A stretch of 64,000 nt of DNA, taken from positions 558,001 through 622,000 of the forward strand of contig NZ_SBHM01000007.1 of the NCBI RefSeq assembly GCF_004028095.1, read 5' to 3'. Position numbers and translations under genes: made by a program. This stretch comes from Paenarthrobacter ureafaciens (GTDB lineage: Bacteria > Actinomycetota > Actinomycetes > Actinomycetales > Micrococcaceae). Shown piece after piece: positions 17,808-27,035 of this stretch (the stretch's first letter is position 1; every line of letters begins with the position of its first letter). The notes beneath the pieces are model-generated. The model searched no databases, was not told the DNA's origin, and worked only from the letters and a program-made list of their open reading frames with translations.

Positions 17808-18143
17808 TTGGTCTTTTTTTGCAAACGCTCACCTTCGGGGTACACCGGGCTCCACAGAGACAAAGCCCTAGCTGCATCGATTGGCGGCTCTACACCTACC
17901 TTCGACATCGAAGCTTTAGAGGAGGAATTGGACCGACGCCTCAGCAAGCTCTCCGAGCTGGGGCACAACACAGTCAATGGTCTGCGGCGACGAGAGCCGG
18001 CCCTCCGAGAAGAGTTCCCCATCTGGGTTATTTGTGTCGACGAGGGCACAAGAGAGCTGAAGGATAACCACGCACTTGAGCAGATCGATAGTGTAGCTTG
18101 CATTTCTGGACGGGTCGGAATCCACTTCATAGTTGCGACCTGA
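17808..18143 (+). CDS. Hypothetical protein, C-terminal part of a possibly interrupted gene
   Basis: About 111 residues in the same frame as the preceding gene; the nominal start is TTG and is poor. Content is protein-like: a charged coiled helix (DIEALEEELDRRLSKLSELG), then FPIWVICVDEGTRELKDN and a hydrophobic end (GRVGIHFIVAT). The latter two suggest alternating beta strands. No family recognised. An in-frame stop upstream, rather than a new start, best explains the arrangement. Confidence 0.4.
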   Translation: MVFFCKRSPSGYTGLHRDKALAASIGGSTPTFDIEALEEELDRRLSKLSELGHNTVNGLRRREPALREEFPIWVICVDEGTRELKDNHALEQIDSVACISGRVGIHFIVAT

Positions 18144-18492
18144 CGTCCGACACTCTTGATATTTCCGTGGAGAAGCCTTGCATCAGAAGAATCGCACTGT
18201 GGAATCAGAGCAAGTAGGCCTACCTGAGATTTACTTGCGGGGTTGATCCCTTAGATTCAGCGAGCTAAACCGGCGGCATCCAGGAATTGCTCTCTGAATC
18301 GAGGGGGACGTTGCAGTCCCCATAAAGTTTGCTCTGACAGATCAAACTTCGAATTCAGAAGCGATCTGTTCTGCATCCAACGGCGTCGCGGGTGGCAATG
18401 GCTACTACTAACTACTACATAACGGTCGTTTCTGACGTAGCGGGATGGTCGCTGCACTAGCTTCGATTCCGCCAACCGCATACCCTCACAGC
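18144..18492. other. Intergenic island segment, nothing supported
   Basis: About 350 bp. A minus-strand stretch (18257-18420, including NSKFDLSEQTLWGLQRP) may be a gene fragment but has no good start. The promoter of the following plus-strand gene should lie here. Confidence 0.35.
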
Positions 18493-19182
18493 ATGAAAGG
18501 CTTCGCGACTCCACCGCCGGAAATTATGGCTAACGCCGGAGGCGAGCTCCGCTTTGCAGTAGGTAGTCCTGACGGGCTTAGATCAGCCAGTTGGAAGCTA
18601 CAAGGGTCCCGAAACACCAGAGACCTATATATCGGAAGTCGCGCCGAGATGAACCAGTTGAAGCTATCGCTTCACCAATCCGACTCATGGCGTCTCGCTT
18701 ACACCAGTGCGTGGTGGGAAAAGGAAGGATCAGCTGGGGACCGAGTTCTTGCGCGGTTTGAACCACCGCCATTCATGGCAGGAAACTGGCGCAGAGCTGT
18801 CTCAGTTATCGTCCCCACGGCTAGTCTCCGCAACGCTCAGTCAAGGCCGGCCGAACGTTCGAAGGCCAACATATCCTGGTGGACTCCCGCCGCTGTCGGA
18901 TCTGCTCTGTGGTTTGAAATCATGATCTCCCACGGCGCTCCTGATGTAAATGTGTCTTTCGATTGCATCGGCAAAGTCGGGCAACTTGATCTGCCTGATG
19001 GATCAGGAGCTATGGTGCTCGTCAATGAAGTTCCGCCCGGGGAACAGGAAAGATTCGAGGGCAATCTGGGCGATGCTGGCTGGTCTTGGCACCGCTCGAA
19101 TGATGATGGTCATCCGTTGATATTCGATACTGGATTTCCCACTACATCACTCGGCGATCCCAAATCTGCAGCACCGCAGTGA
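18493..19182 (+). CDS. Hypothetical protein
   Basis: 229 residues from ATG 18493 (MKGFATPPPEIMANAGGELR); an ATG-like extension to 18445 is possible. The composition suggests a mostly beta protein with tryptophans spread along it (SWKLQGSRN, YTSAWWEKEG, ISWWTPAAVG, AGWSWHRSNDDGH). There is no signal peptide or membrane helix. It is followed after 120 bp by a trypsin-like protease on the same strand, so the two may work together. Family not recognised. Confidence 0.65.
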   Translation: MKGFATPPPEIMANAGGELRFAVGSPDGLRSASWKLQGSRNTRDLYIGSRAEMNQLKLSLHQSDSWRLAYTSAWWEKEGSAGDRVLARFEPPPFMAGNWRRAVSVIVPTASLRNAQSRPAERSKANISWWTPAAVGSALWFEIMISHGAPDVNVSFDCIGKVGQLDLPDGSGAMVLVNEVPPGEQERFEGNLGDAGWSWHRSNDDGHPLIFDTGFPTTSLGDPKSAAPQ

Positions 19183-19304
19183 ACGGCGACCACTAGTACG
19201 CGGAAAAGCTTGTTTCCCCCGATGGTCATTTTGAATTCCTAAAGACCCTTGTCACCGCCAGCTCCGGCACCGATAGCTTGACGTAAGGCATTAGAGTTTG
19301 AGTG

Positions 19305-20171
19305 ATGGAAGTGAATACCCTCTACAAAGATCTGATGTTCTCCGTGCTGCGTCTCGTCACTACGCGCAAAGATGGAGATGGCAATGTGGGAACCTGTCTG
19401 ATCGTCGACCTCGAGGTAGTGCCTGGTTCGCTCACGCCGGTACTTGTTACCAACAGGCACGTCCTCGAGCATGCTGTCGAGATTTCCATACACCTGACGG
19501 CGAGCGAGGGGCCGAGAAAAGTCGCACTGGGCCACACTGTGCAGGTACGAATGGAACTAGAAGGCGACCGCTTCTTTTCAACCGACGACGATGTTGACAT
19601 CGCGATAATACCCTTCGGGGCCGTTCTAAGAGAGTTCGAGGAGCAGTACCCGGGCTATAAACCCTTCTGGCGGTCCCTGCCTGTCTCGGAATTTCCTTCA
19701 GAAGAGGAATATGCCTCGCTTGATGCGCTCGAAGATGTCTTCTTTCTAGGATTCCCTGATGGCCGCTGGGACTCAGTGAATCAGACGCCGATAATTCGCC
19801 GGGGGGGCACCGCCACCCCAGCAACGCTGGACTTCGACGGCAAGCCGGCGTTCCTGATCGATGCAAGCGTCTTTCAGGGCAGTAGTGGAAGCCCCCTGTT
19901 CATAGCACGCACGGACACGCTCCTGTATAATTCCCGACTGATACGCCGCCAGCTGGCGCTGTTCGCCGGAATTGTCACTGAATCTTACAACCGAAAAAAC
20001 CCTATCAATGTTTTTGAAACTGAGTATGAAATAGACGAATCGCTCGATCTCGGGGTTGTGACGAATGTTGCTGCGATCAAGAAGGTACTAAGTAGTTTCT
20101 GTGAATATGCGGAGCTGCCACCACCGGACTTTCGCACCTCACCCTTGAGTGAAACGATGGGGCCAAAATAG
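19305..20171 (+). CDS. Cytoplasmic trypsin-like serine protease
   Basis: 288 residues from ATG 19305. The chymotrypsin-fold triad is readable: H52 in LVTNRHVLEH, D98 in DDDVDIAIIPF, S194 in FQGSSGSPLF. There is no signal peptide, so it should act inside the cell. This is unusual for trypsin-like enzymes but common for protease modules of defence or stress systems. After the protease domain a segment with basic and aromatic residues (ESYNRKNPINVFETEYEI) leads to a helical end. It lies in the island next to genes of unknown function, none obviously its substrate. Confidence 0.8.
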   Translation: MEVNTLYKDLMFSVLRLVTTRKDGDGNVGTCLIVDLEVVPGSLTPVLVTNRHVLEHAVEISIHLTASEGPRKVALGHTVQVRMELEGDRFFSTDDDVDIAIIPFGAVLREFEEQYPGYKPFWRSLPVSEFPSEEEYASLDALEDVFFLGFPDGRWDSVNQTPIIRRGGTATPATLDFDGKPAFLIDASVFQGSSGSPLFIARTDTLLYNSRLIRRQLALFAGIVTESYNRKNPINVFETEYEIDESLDLGVVTNVAAIKKVLSSFCEYAELPPPDFRTSPLSETMGPK

Positions 20172-20222
20172 TAGCTCTTGACAAGGTAACGGAGCTGCGT
20201 GCACCCGCTCCATGGGACAGAT

Positions 20223-20465
20223 TCACTGTTCTAAACGCCAGCGCTCTGCTATCGAGAGTGCTTCGTCGGCAAGCCTAAGGTCCCGACTCAGCCAATCCTC
20301 CTCCAAATCCTCTAGCATCATGTGAATTTCAATTCTGGCAGCTGATAACGCTTCGAGGTTCGCATCCGGCCTCAGGTAGATCTGCTTAGCCGCAGTAGTC
20401 GTATCAACGCGCCCAACCAAGTCCACAGCGTCGGCCAACAAGGAGAAACGCCGATCACTACTCAT
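20223..20465 (-). CDS. Small hypothetical protein
   Basis: 80 residues, MSSDRRFSLLADAVDLVGRV onward, strongly helical and acidic, with DLEEDWLSRDLRLADEALSI at the C-terminal end. It has no signal peptide, no cysteine motif and no recognisable domain. It is convergent with the protease gene. Its size and charge would suit an antitoxin or regulator, but nothing shows this. Confidence 0.5.
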   Translation of the reverse strand: MSSDRRFSLLADAVDLVGRVDTTTAAKQIYLRPDANLEALSAARIEIHMMLEDLEEDWLSRDLRLADEALSIAERWRLEQ

Positions 20466-20665
20466 GGACCTACCTTACGGCCGGGCGAGTCTGACGGCGA
20501 GGCTATTTAGGCCGATACCCGTCTGGGTTTCCCGGAGCCTGAGGCGCAGCGTTAGCCCTCGCAACATGTGCGTCAGACCGAGCCGTTCATCTTCGCATTG
20601 TGTTCACCGTTCATACCCTGTCCGTTGTTGGGGCGGCTAGTTCAGAGTCGACGGCTGAGCTTCCG

Positions 20666-21213
20666 TTACGCCGCTCCGGGGCTGCGGAGCCCGGTTGTCG
20701 CGGGAATGACGCGTCGCATCTGCTCCAGCCGCGGGTCGACTTCCGGTCGAGATTCGGTCCGTGCGGGCTCTACCGGTCTTGTTGCGTCGGCCATGAGTTG
20801 GTCGATGCGAGCGGAGTTGGCTTGGGCGGCTTTGAGGGCTTCGGCGTGTTTGAAAGGTTCTGCCAGCGCCTTGTCTGCTTGCACGATGCGGGTGAGGGCT
20901 TCCGGATGGCGTGTTTCGACGTCAGCGGCAAGCCGCGGCAATGACGAGACCCTGTTTTCAAGCTGCCTGATGGTGCCCACATCAGCTGAGAGCAGACCTC
21001 TAGGGGATATCTGAGTCGTTGCCTTGGCTACGCCTTCAATGCGGACTTCCACGGTGGAGCGGTCGAGGTCCCTGCCGAGGACGAGTTTTGCCCGGAGTTC
21101 TTGACCGCCGGAGGTGGCGATGGTGCCCAGCTCGTCGTATCCGCTGAGGTTCATGAGCCGGTGTCCTTGCCGTCCTGCCCATGCCCGGAGAGCTTCGGCA
21201 GCGGCATTCTGCT
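20666..21213 (-). pseudogene. C-terminal remnant of a plasmid-type helicase
   Basis: The frame encodes AAAEALRAWAGRQGHRLMNL, GQELRAKLVLGRDLDRSTV, QISPRGLLSADVGTIRQLEN and AEPFKHAEALKAAQANSARI. This order, a small beta domain then a helical tail with a PFKHxxxL signature, matches the extreme C-terminus of the large helicase/methyltransferase-like proteins of actinobacterial plasmids and integrative elements. The 5' end is cut at about 21213, where transposase sequence begins. Only the last 180 or so residues remain. Confidence 0.6.
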
Positions 21214-21893
21214 ATCAAAGGTCGATGGGAAGGGGAAATGGTTCAGCGCATGCTTCAGGGCCTCGAACACCCACTTCTAGGCCTTGTTCGGCACGGACCG
21301 GTTCACCGTCCAGCCGGTGGCAATGTCGATGACCGTCAGCGTCAAACAGAACTCTCCCGATGCCACGCCGCCTTCATGGCCCACCAAGTCGATCTCTACG
21401 TATCCCGGGACCGCGTCGTCCCATTCAGCCCAGGTACGGATCGGGATCTGTGACTTCAACAGCGACCCCAGTTTGGTATGGGAGCGCCCCCGCAACACCA
21501 ACTTCGCCCGCTCCGGTGCCAGGTTCCGGTCAATCGTCGCCGCGCCCATCCGCATCAATAACATCGCTTCATCATCATTCAAGGACAGCTCACCATCACG
21601 ACGAAGCATCGGAACCAGAACCGGAGCCGGCCGGGCCCGCACGGGCCTGAGCTCCAGCGCCTTTCGCAATGCACGCCGTGGGCATAATCCCGATTCCAAC
21701 CCGTCAACTCGATCAACTCATCAAGGGTCCGGACCTTCTCGGGGCGCGTTCCCCGGGCGTAAGCCCGTGCTTTGATCACAGTGACCGCCCTGCGCTGGCT
21801 CATCGTCAAACCTCCCTCAAGGATGTCCGCGACCAACCCCAACCGGACCTTTTCCAATGATGTAACGTATCCACCCCCGCGGACCTTTTCCAT
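21214..21893 (-). pseudogene. Transposase remnant with integrase-type DDE core
   Basis: One frame gives MSQRRAVTVIKARAYA and DELIELTGWNRDYA. After a shift with internal deletion another gives LRKALELRPVRARPAPVLVP, then GRSHTKLGSLLKSQIPIRTW, then YVEIDLVGHEGGVASGEF and VIDIATGWTVNRSV. The final part (WVFEALKHALNHFPFP) is in a third frame and then breaks. The rest of the catalytic core, including the last acidic residue, is gone. The start region carries two copies of GGAAAAGGTCCG, or close variants, likely the element's terminal repeats. Confidence 0.75.
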
Positions 21894-21944
21894 GAGTCAA
21901 CGCGCCCCCTTGACTCCCACCCCCACCTTCCCTAAACTTTTCAT

Positions 21945-21974
21945 AAAGCAGAATCTAAATTCCACAAAGCGGAA
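21945..21974. promoter_or_regulatory. Candidate operator of the glyoxylate/allantoin operon
   Basis: TTCCACAAAGCGGAA (21960-21974) is a TTCC-N7-GGAA palindrome, and AAAGCRGAA occurs twice, 21 bp apart (21945 and 21966). A near-identical palindrome precedes uraD (38054), which supports a shared purine-catabolic regulator such as an AllR/IclR-type protein. The regulator gene is not in the window. Confidence 0.45.
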
Positions 21975-22048
21975 ACTGAAGCTGAGCACCAAGGCAACAG
22001 CCAAGCACCCGGAAGATAGATCAAAGCCCCTCCTCGGAAGGACCTACG

Positions 22049-22852
22049 ATGACGTACACAGTGAACTGCTCCATCCTCCTGACGGAGCTGCCCTTGCTCG
22101 AGCGCCCCGCCGCCGCGAAGGCAGCCGGTTTTGACGCCGTCGAGTTCTGGTGGCCCTTCGAGACCTCCGTCCCCACCGACGCGCAAGTAACCGAGTTTGA
22201 AACAGCCATCAAGGACGCCGGCGTTCAGCTCACGGGCCTGAACTTCAACGCTGGCAACATGCCCGGCGGCGACCGCGGCCTGGTTTCCTGGAAGGGACGT
22301 TGCTCCGAGTTCAAGGACAACATCGACGTCGTGGCCGGCATCGGTGAGCGCCTGGGCTGCAAGGCCTTCAACGCCCTCTACGGCAACCGCCAGGACGAGT
22401 TCACCCCTGAAGAGCAGGACGAACTCGCCGCCAAGAACCTCGCCGCGGCAGCTGCCGGCGTCGCACGTATTGGCGGAACTGTTCTCCTCGAACCGGTGAG
22501 CGGCGCACCCAAGTACCCGCTCCTCACGGCAGAAGACGCACTCAAGGTCATCGCCCGCGTCAAGGCAGAATCCGGCGCACAGAACATCAAGCTCCTCGCC
22601 GACTTCTACCACCTGGCAGTCAACGGCGACGACGTTGAATCCGTCATTGAGAACCACGCCAAGGACTTCGGCCACATCCAGATCGCCGACAACCCCGGCC
22701 GGGGCGCTCCCGGCACCGGCAACCTCCCCCTCGGCGAATGGATCGCCCGCAGCCGCGAACTCGGCTACGACGGCTACATCGGCCTCGAGTACAAGGAACC
22801 GCAGGAAACGGCATTCAGCTGGGCCATCCGCCAGCGCGCCGCAGCCAACTAA
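22049..22852 (+). CDS. hyi: Hydroxypyruvate isomerase
   Basis: 267 residues, an AP-endonuclease-2-like TIM barrel. It begins MTYTVNCSILLTELPLLERP, and metal/substrate residues are expected in EFWWPF, VLLEPVSG (E), LLADFYHL (D/H) and GLEYKEP (E), all present. It interconverts hydroxypyruvate and tartronate semialdehyde. As first gene of hyi-glxR-gcl-glycerate kinase-allB it serves glyoxylate assimilation from allantoin. GGAAGGACC precedes the ATG. Confidence 0.92.
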   Translation: MTYTVNCSILLTELPLLERPAAAKAAGFDAVEFWWPFETSVPTDAQVTEFETAIKDAGVQLTGLNFNAGNMPGGDRGLVSWKGRCSEFKDNIDVVAGIGERLGCKAFNALYGNRQDEFTPEEQDELAAKNLAAAAAGVARIGGTVLLEPVSGAPKYPLLTAEDALKVIARVKAESGAQNIKLLADFYHLAVNGDDVESVIENHAKDFGHIQIADNPGRGAPGTGNLPLGEWIARSRELGYDGYIGLEYKEPQETAFSWAIRQRAAAN

Positions 22853-22862
22853 GCCCCGCGCG

Positions 22863-22928
22863 CCCAACTAAGTAGCAGCAGTGCGCGTTTAGAACCCTCA
22901 AAACGCGCACTAATGCGACCTAGTTGGG
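22863..22928. repeat. 66-bp palindromic repeat, copy 1
   Basis: CCCAACTA at one end matches TAGTTGGG at the other, and the inner arms GTGCGCGTTT and AAACGCGCAC pair across a short loop. A second copy of identical length lies at 42465-42530. It separates hyi from glxR. It looks like a dispersed REP- or MITE-like hairpin. Confidence 0.8.
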
Positions 22929-23011
22929 TAAGCACACCTGAGTTAGCGCACTCGAGTTAAAAGACACACCCAGACTTCAGACACACAGACTTTCCCGGAA
23001 AGAGAAACACA

Positions 23012-23890
23012 ATGAGCAACGTTGCAGTCATCGGCCTTGGAATCATGGGCCTGCCCATGGCCATCAACCTCGTCAAGGCCGGCCACACGGTCACCGGTTT
23101 CAACCGCAGCCAGGACAAGATCGACAAGCTCGTCTCCGAGGGCGGCCAGGGTGCCAGTTCCATCGCGGACGCAGTCAAGGACGCCGACGTCGTCATCACC
23201 ATGGTCCCGGACTCCCCGGACGTTGAGGGTGTTGTCTCCGGCAAGGACGGCGTCTTCGCCAACGCGAAGAAGGGCACCTTGTGGATCGATGCCTCCAGCA
23301 TCCGCCCGGATGTCGCCAAGCGCCTGGCAGATGAGGCAAAGACAGCCGGCATCCGCCCCCTCGACGCTCCCGTATCCGGTGGTGAGCAGGGCGCCATCGA
23401 CGCCGTCCTGTCCATCATGGTCGGCGGCGAAGCTGCAGACTTCGAGGCAGCACAGGATGTCCTCAACGCAGTGGGCAAGACCATCGTCCACGTCGGCCCG
23501 TCCGGCTCCGGCCAGACCGTCAAGGCAGCCAACCAGCTGATCGTGGCCGTCAACATCCAGGTCCTCGGCGAGGCCATCGCCTTCCTTGAGGCCTACGGCG
23601 TAGACACCGACGCAGCACTGAAGGTCCTCGGCGGCGGCTTGGCCGGCTCCAAGGTCCTCGACCAGAAGGGTCAGAAGATGCTCGACCGCAACTTCGACCC
23701 CGGCTTCCGCCTGGCCCTCCACCACAAGGACCTCGGCATCGTCACCTCCGCAGCCCGCGAAGCCAACGTCGCCGTCCCGCTCGGCGCCGTCGTCGCACAG
23801 CTCGTCGCCGCAACCGTCAACCAGGGCGACGGCGGCCTCGACCACTCGGGCCTCTTCAAGCAGGTCCTCCAGCTCAGCGGCCGCAAGTAG
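23012..23890 (+). CDS. glxR: 2-hydroxy-3-oxopropionate (tartronate semialdehyde) reductase
   Basis: 292 residues of the beta-hydroxyacid dehydrogenase family. The Rossmann signature VIGLGIMGLPMAINLVKAG is at residues 5-23, the substrate loop LDAPVSGGEQGA near 123, and the catalytic lysine in GQTVKAANQ near 170. It reduces tartronate semialdehyde, the product of Gcl, to D-glycerate. It sits between hyi and gcl in the same direction. Confidence 0.93.
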   Translation: MSNVAVIGLGIMGLPMAINLVKAGHTVTGFNRSQDKIDKLVSEGGQGASSIADAVKDADVVITMVPDSPDVEGVVSGKDGVFANAKKGTLWIDASSIRPDVAKRLADEAKTAGIRPLDAPVSGGEQGAIDAVLSIMVGGEAADFEAAQDVLNAVGKTIVHVGPSGSGQTVKAANQLIVAVNIQVLGEAIAFLEAYGVDTDAALKVLGGGLAGSKVLDQKGQKMLDRNFDPGFRLALHHKDLGIVTSAAREANVAVPLGAVVAQLVAATVNQGDGGLDHSGLFKQVLQLSGRK

Positions 23891-23930
23891 CAGCCCGGCG
23901 CTAAGGCGCCAATAAGACACAGCAGGGAAC

Positions 23931-23955
23931 CCGCCGTCGTAAATAACGACGGCGG
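23931..23955 (+). terminator. Hairpin between glxR and gcl
   Basis: CCGCCGTCGT and ACGACGGCGG form a perfect 10-bp stem with a 5-nt AAATA loop, extended by GGG/CCC. No T-run follows. It could attenuate readthrough or stabilise the upstream mRNA end. Confidence 0.55.
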
Positions 23956-24019
23956 CTCCCTCACCACACCCAAAAACACCCCAGACTTCGCCCCCAGAGG
24001 GCAAAACAAGGAGCACACC

Positions 24020-25795
24020 ATGGCTAAGATGCGCACCGTTGACGCGGCAGTCGCCATCCTGGAAAAGGAAGGCGCAACCGAAGCTTTCGGTCTGCCCGGC
24101 GCAGCGATCAACCCCTTCTACTCAGCAATGCGTGCCCACGGCGGCATCCGCCACACGCTGGCCCGCCACGTTGAGGGCGCCAGCCACATGGCCGACGGTT
24201 ACAGCCGCGCAGCTGATGGCAACATCGGCATCTGCATCGGCACGTCGGGCCCCGCGGGCACGGATATGATCACCGGCCTGTACGCAAGCTGGGCCGATTC
24301 GATCCCCATGCTCTGCATCACCGGCCAGGCTCCGGTGTCCAAGCTGCACAAGGAAGACTTCCAGGCCGTGGACATCGAGTCCATCGCCAAGCCGGTCACC
24401 AAGTTCGCCATGACCATCCTGGAGCCGGGCCAGGTTCCCGGCGCCTTCCAGAAGGCCTTCCAGGTAATGCGCTCCGGCCGTCCGGGCCCGGTTCTGCTGG
24501 ACCTGCCCATCGACGTTCAGATGGCTGAGATCGAGTTCGACATCGACGCCTACGAGCCCCTGCCGGTGGAGAAGCCCAAGGCTTCCCGCAAGCAGCTGGA
24601 AAAGGCCTTGGACATGCTGACCTCGGCCAAGCACCCGCTGATCGTTGCCGGTGGCGGCATCATCAACGCCGGCGCTTCGGCCCAGCTGGTTGAGCTGGCC
24701 GAGCTGCTGAACGTACCGGTCATCCCCACTCTGATGGGCTGGGGCGCCATCCCGGACGACCACCAGCTGATGGCCGGCATGGTTGGCCTGCAGACCTCGC
24801 ACCGCTACGGCAACGAGACCTTCCTGCAGAGCGACTTTGTGATCGGAATCGGCAACCGCTGGGCCAACCGCCACACCGGCGGCCTGGACACCTACACGGC
24901 CGGCCGCAAGTTCGTTCACATCGACATTGAGCCCACGCAGATCGGCCGCGTGTTCTCGCCGGACTTGGGCATTGCGTCCGACGCCGGTGCGGCGCTGGAC
25001 GGTCTGTTGGAGCTGGCCCGCGAACGCCAGGCAGCCAAGACCCTGCCGGACTACTCGGGCTGGGTTGCCGAGTGCCAGGAGCGCAAGGGCTCCCTGCACC
25101 GTAAGACCAACTTCGACAACGTGCCCATCAAGCCGCAGCGCGTGTACCAGGAGATGAACAAGGCCTTCGGCCGCGACACCACCTACGTGTCCACCATTGG
25201 CCTGTCGCAGATCGCCGGCGCACAGATGCTGCACGTGTTCGGTGCCCGCAAGTGGATCAACGCAGGCCAGGCCGGCCCGCTGGGCTGGACCGCTCCCGCA
25301 GCTCTCGGTGTAGTGAGGGGAACCCCGGATGCCACCGTTGTTGCCCTGTCAGGTGACTACGACTTCCAGTTCATGATCGAAGAACTGGCCGTGGGCGCAC
25401 AGTTCAACCTGCCGTACATCCACGTTGTGGTGAACAACAGCTACCTGGGCCTGATCCGCCAGTCCCAGCGCGGCTTCAACATGGACTACCACGTGTCCCT
25501 GGGCTTCGATAACATCAACTCCCCCGAGACCATGGGTTACGGCGTTGACCACATCAAGGTTGTAGAGGGCTTGGGCTGCAAGGCCATCCGTGTGGAGAAC
25601 CCGGCAGACATGCCTGCCGCTTTCGACAAGGCCAAGGCCCTGCGCGACGAGTTCAAGGTTCCGGTGGTTGTGGAAGTGATCCTGGAGAAGGTCACCAACA
25701 TCTCCATGGGCCTGGAAATCAACGCAGTGAACGAGTTCGAAGAGCTGGCCGAAACCGCTGCGGACGCCCCCACGGCGATCCTGGCCAAGGCCTAA
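24020..25795 (+). CDS. gcl: Glyoxylate carboligase
   Basis: 591 residues, a ThDP-dependent enzyme joining two glyoxylates to tartronate semialdehyde plus CO2. The residue at the usual catalytic glutamate position is V51 ([10 protein letters not shown]), the hallmark of Gcl within the acetolactate-synthase family. The ThDP/Mg motif starts at [10 protein letters not shown] and ends near [16 protein letters not shown] precedes the ATG. It is the centre of the operon. Confidence 0.95.
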   Translation: MAKMRTVDAAVAILEKEGATEAFGLPGAAINPFYSAMRAHGGIRHTLARHVEGASHMADGYSRAADGNIGICIGTSGPAGTDMITGLYASWADSIPMLCITGQAPVSKLHKEDFQAVDIESIAKPVTKFAMTILEPGQVPGAFQKAFQVMRSGRPGPVLLDLPIDVQMAEIEFDIDAYEPLPVEKPKASRKQLEKALDMLTSAKHPLIVAGGGIINAGASAQLVELAELLNVPVIPTLMGWGAIPDDHQLMAGMVGLQTSHRYGNETFLQSDFVIGIGNRWANRHTGGLDTYTAGRKFVHIDIEPTQIGRVFSPDLGIASDAGAALDGLLELARERQAAKTLPDYSGWVAECQERKGSLHRKTNFDNVPIKPQRVYQEMNKAFGRDTTYVSTIGLSQIAGAQMLHVFGARKWINAGQAGPLGWTAPAALGVVRGTPDATVVALSGDYDFQFMIEELAVGAQFNLPYIHVVVNNSYLGLIRQSQRGFNMDYHVSLGFDNINSPETMGYGVDHIKVVEGLGCKAIRVENPADMPAAFDKAKALRDEFKVPVVVEVILEKVTNISMGLEINAVNEFEELAETAADAPTAILAKA

Positions 25796-25865
25796 CAGCC
25801 GCACACGGCCGCGAACGGCCCAACAGCCGCCACGGCTAAAGAGAAACAGTAAAGGAGGCACCGGA

Positions 25866-27035
25866 ATGCGTGTGGTCATCGCCCCGGACAAATTCAAGGG
25901 CTCGCTGTCCGCGCCCGAGGTCGTCGAGCACCTGGCAACAGGCCTGCAGGCGGGCTTCGGCGCCAGCGGCCTGGAGACAACACGCATTCCGGTGGCCGAC
26001 GGCGGCGAAGGCACCATCGATGCCGCCATCGGCTCCGGTTTCACCCGCCGGACCGCCTCGGTCACCGGCCCGCTCGGCGAACCGGTGAAGGCTGACTTTG
26101 CGGTCAGGAACACCGAAGCCGTGATCGAGATGGCAGCAGCTTCCGGTTTGGCGCTCCTCCCGGAGGGCCCCACGAGCGAAACCGCGAAGACTGCCACCAG
26201 CATCGGCACGGGCGAACTCATCCGCGCTGCGCTGGACCTCGGTTGCCGCAAGATCATCCTTGGCGTTGGAGGCAGCGCCAACACCGACGGCGGCGCAGGC
26301 GTCCTGCAGGGCCTCGGAGCCGTCTTCCTGGACAAGAACGGCAACGAACTCCCCGGTGGCGGTGCCGCCCTCGCCGCGATAGACAGCATCGACTTCTCCA
26401 ACTTCGACGTCCGCGTCGAGGCAACGGAGTTCGTGTTGGCGTCCGACGTCGACAATCCCCTTTTGGGGGCCAGCGGAGCTCCGGCCATCTTCGGTCCGCA
26501 AAAGGGCGCGACGCCGGACGACGTCGCCGAACTCGACGCGGCGATCAGCAACTTCGTGGAAGTGCTGAGCCAAACCACAGGCACGGAAGCCAAGCACGCA
26601 GCGAAGGCACCGGGCGCAGGCGCGGCGGGAGGCGTCGGCTACATTGCCATCGCGGCACTGAAGGCTGAACGCCGGCCGGGCATCGACGTCGTGCTTGAGT
26701 TCACTGAGCTCGAGAGCAAACTGAAGGGCGCCGACCTGGTGATCACCGGCGAAGGCAGCCTGGACGAACAAAGCCTCCTGGGCAAGACCCCCATGGGCGT
26801 CTCCCGCGCAGCCGCGAAAGCCGGAATACCGGTGATCGCAGTCTGCGGCCGGACTACCCTGAGTGCGGAGCAACTCACCAATGCCGGATTCCACACGGTC
26901 CACGCCCTGACCGACATGGAAAACAACGTCCAAAAATGTATCGCTGAAGCAGGTCCGTTGCTTGAAGAATTAGGAAAGCACATAGGCGTGTACCTGGCGG
27001 AACGGACCGAAAACAAGGAGTACCTCAATGTCTGA
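25866..27035 (+). CDS. Glycerate kinase (type 1)
   Basis: 389 residues, starting MRVVIAPDKFKGSLSAPEV, the GarK/GlxK family signature. Also seen are VADGGEGTIDA and LGVGGSANTDGGAG, both glycine-rich nucleotide/substrate loops, and VITGEGSLDEQSLLGK near residue 295. It phosphorylates D-glycerate, giving a glycolytic intermediate. It overlaps allB by 8 bp. AAAGGAGG precedes the ATG. Confidence 0.92.
   Translation: MRVVIAPDKFKGSLSAPEVVEHLATGLQAGFGASGLETTRIPVADGGEGTIDAAIGSGFTRRTASVTGPLGEPVKADFAVRNTEAVIEMAAASGLALLPEGPTSETAKTATSIGTGELIRAALDLGCRKIILGVGGSANTDGGAGVLQGLGAVFLDKNGNELPGGGAALAAIDSIDFSNFDVRVEATEFVLASDVDNPLLGASGAPAIFGPQKGATPDDVAELDAAISNFVEVLSQTTGTEAKHAAKAPGAGAAGGVGYIAIAALKAERRPGIDVVLEFTELESKLKGADLVITGEGSLDEQSLLGKTPMGVSRAAAKAGIPVIAVCGRTTLSAEQLTNAGFHTVHALTDMENNVQKCIAEAGPLLEELGKHIGVYLAERTENKEYLNV

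Noticed and set aside
11776..21893. tRNA-linked attachment sites for the island
   Set aside because: No tRNA gene or matching direct repeats were seen at either border.
21941..25234. Long antisense reading frames opposite hyi, glxR and gcl
   Set aside because: They mirror the GC-rich codons of clearly recognised enzymes and have no domain, start or ribosome site of their own.
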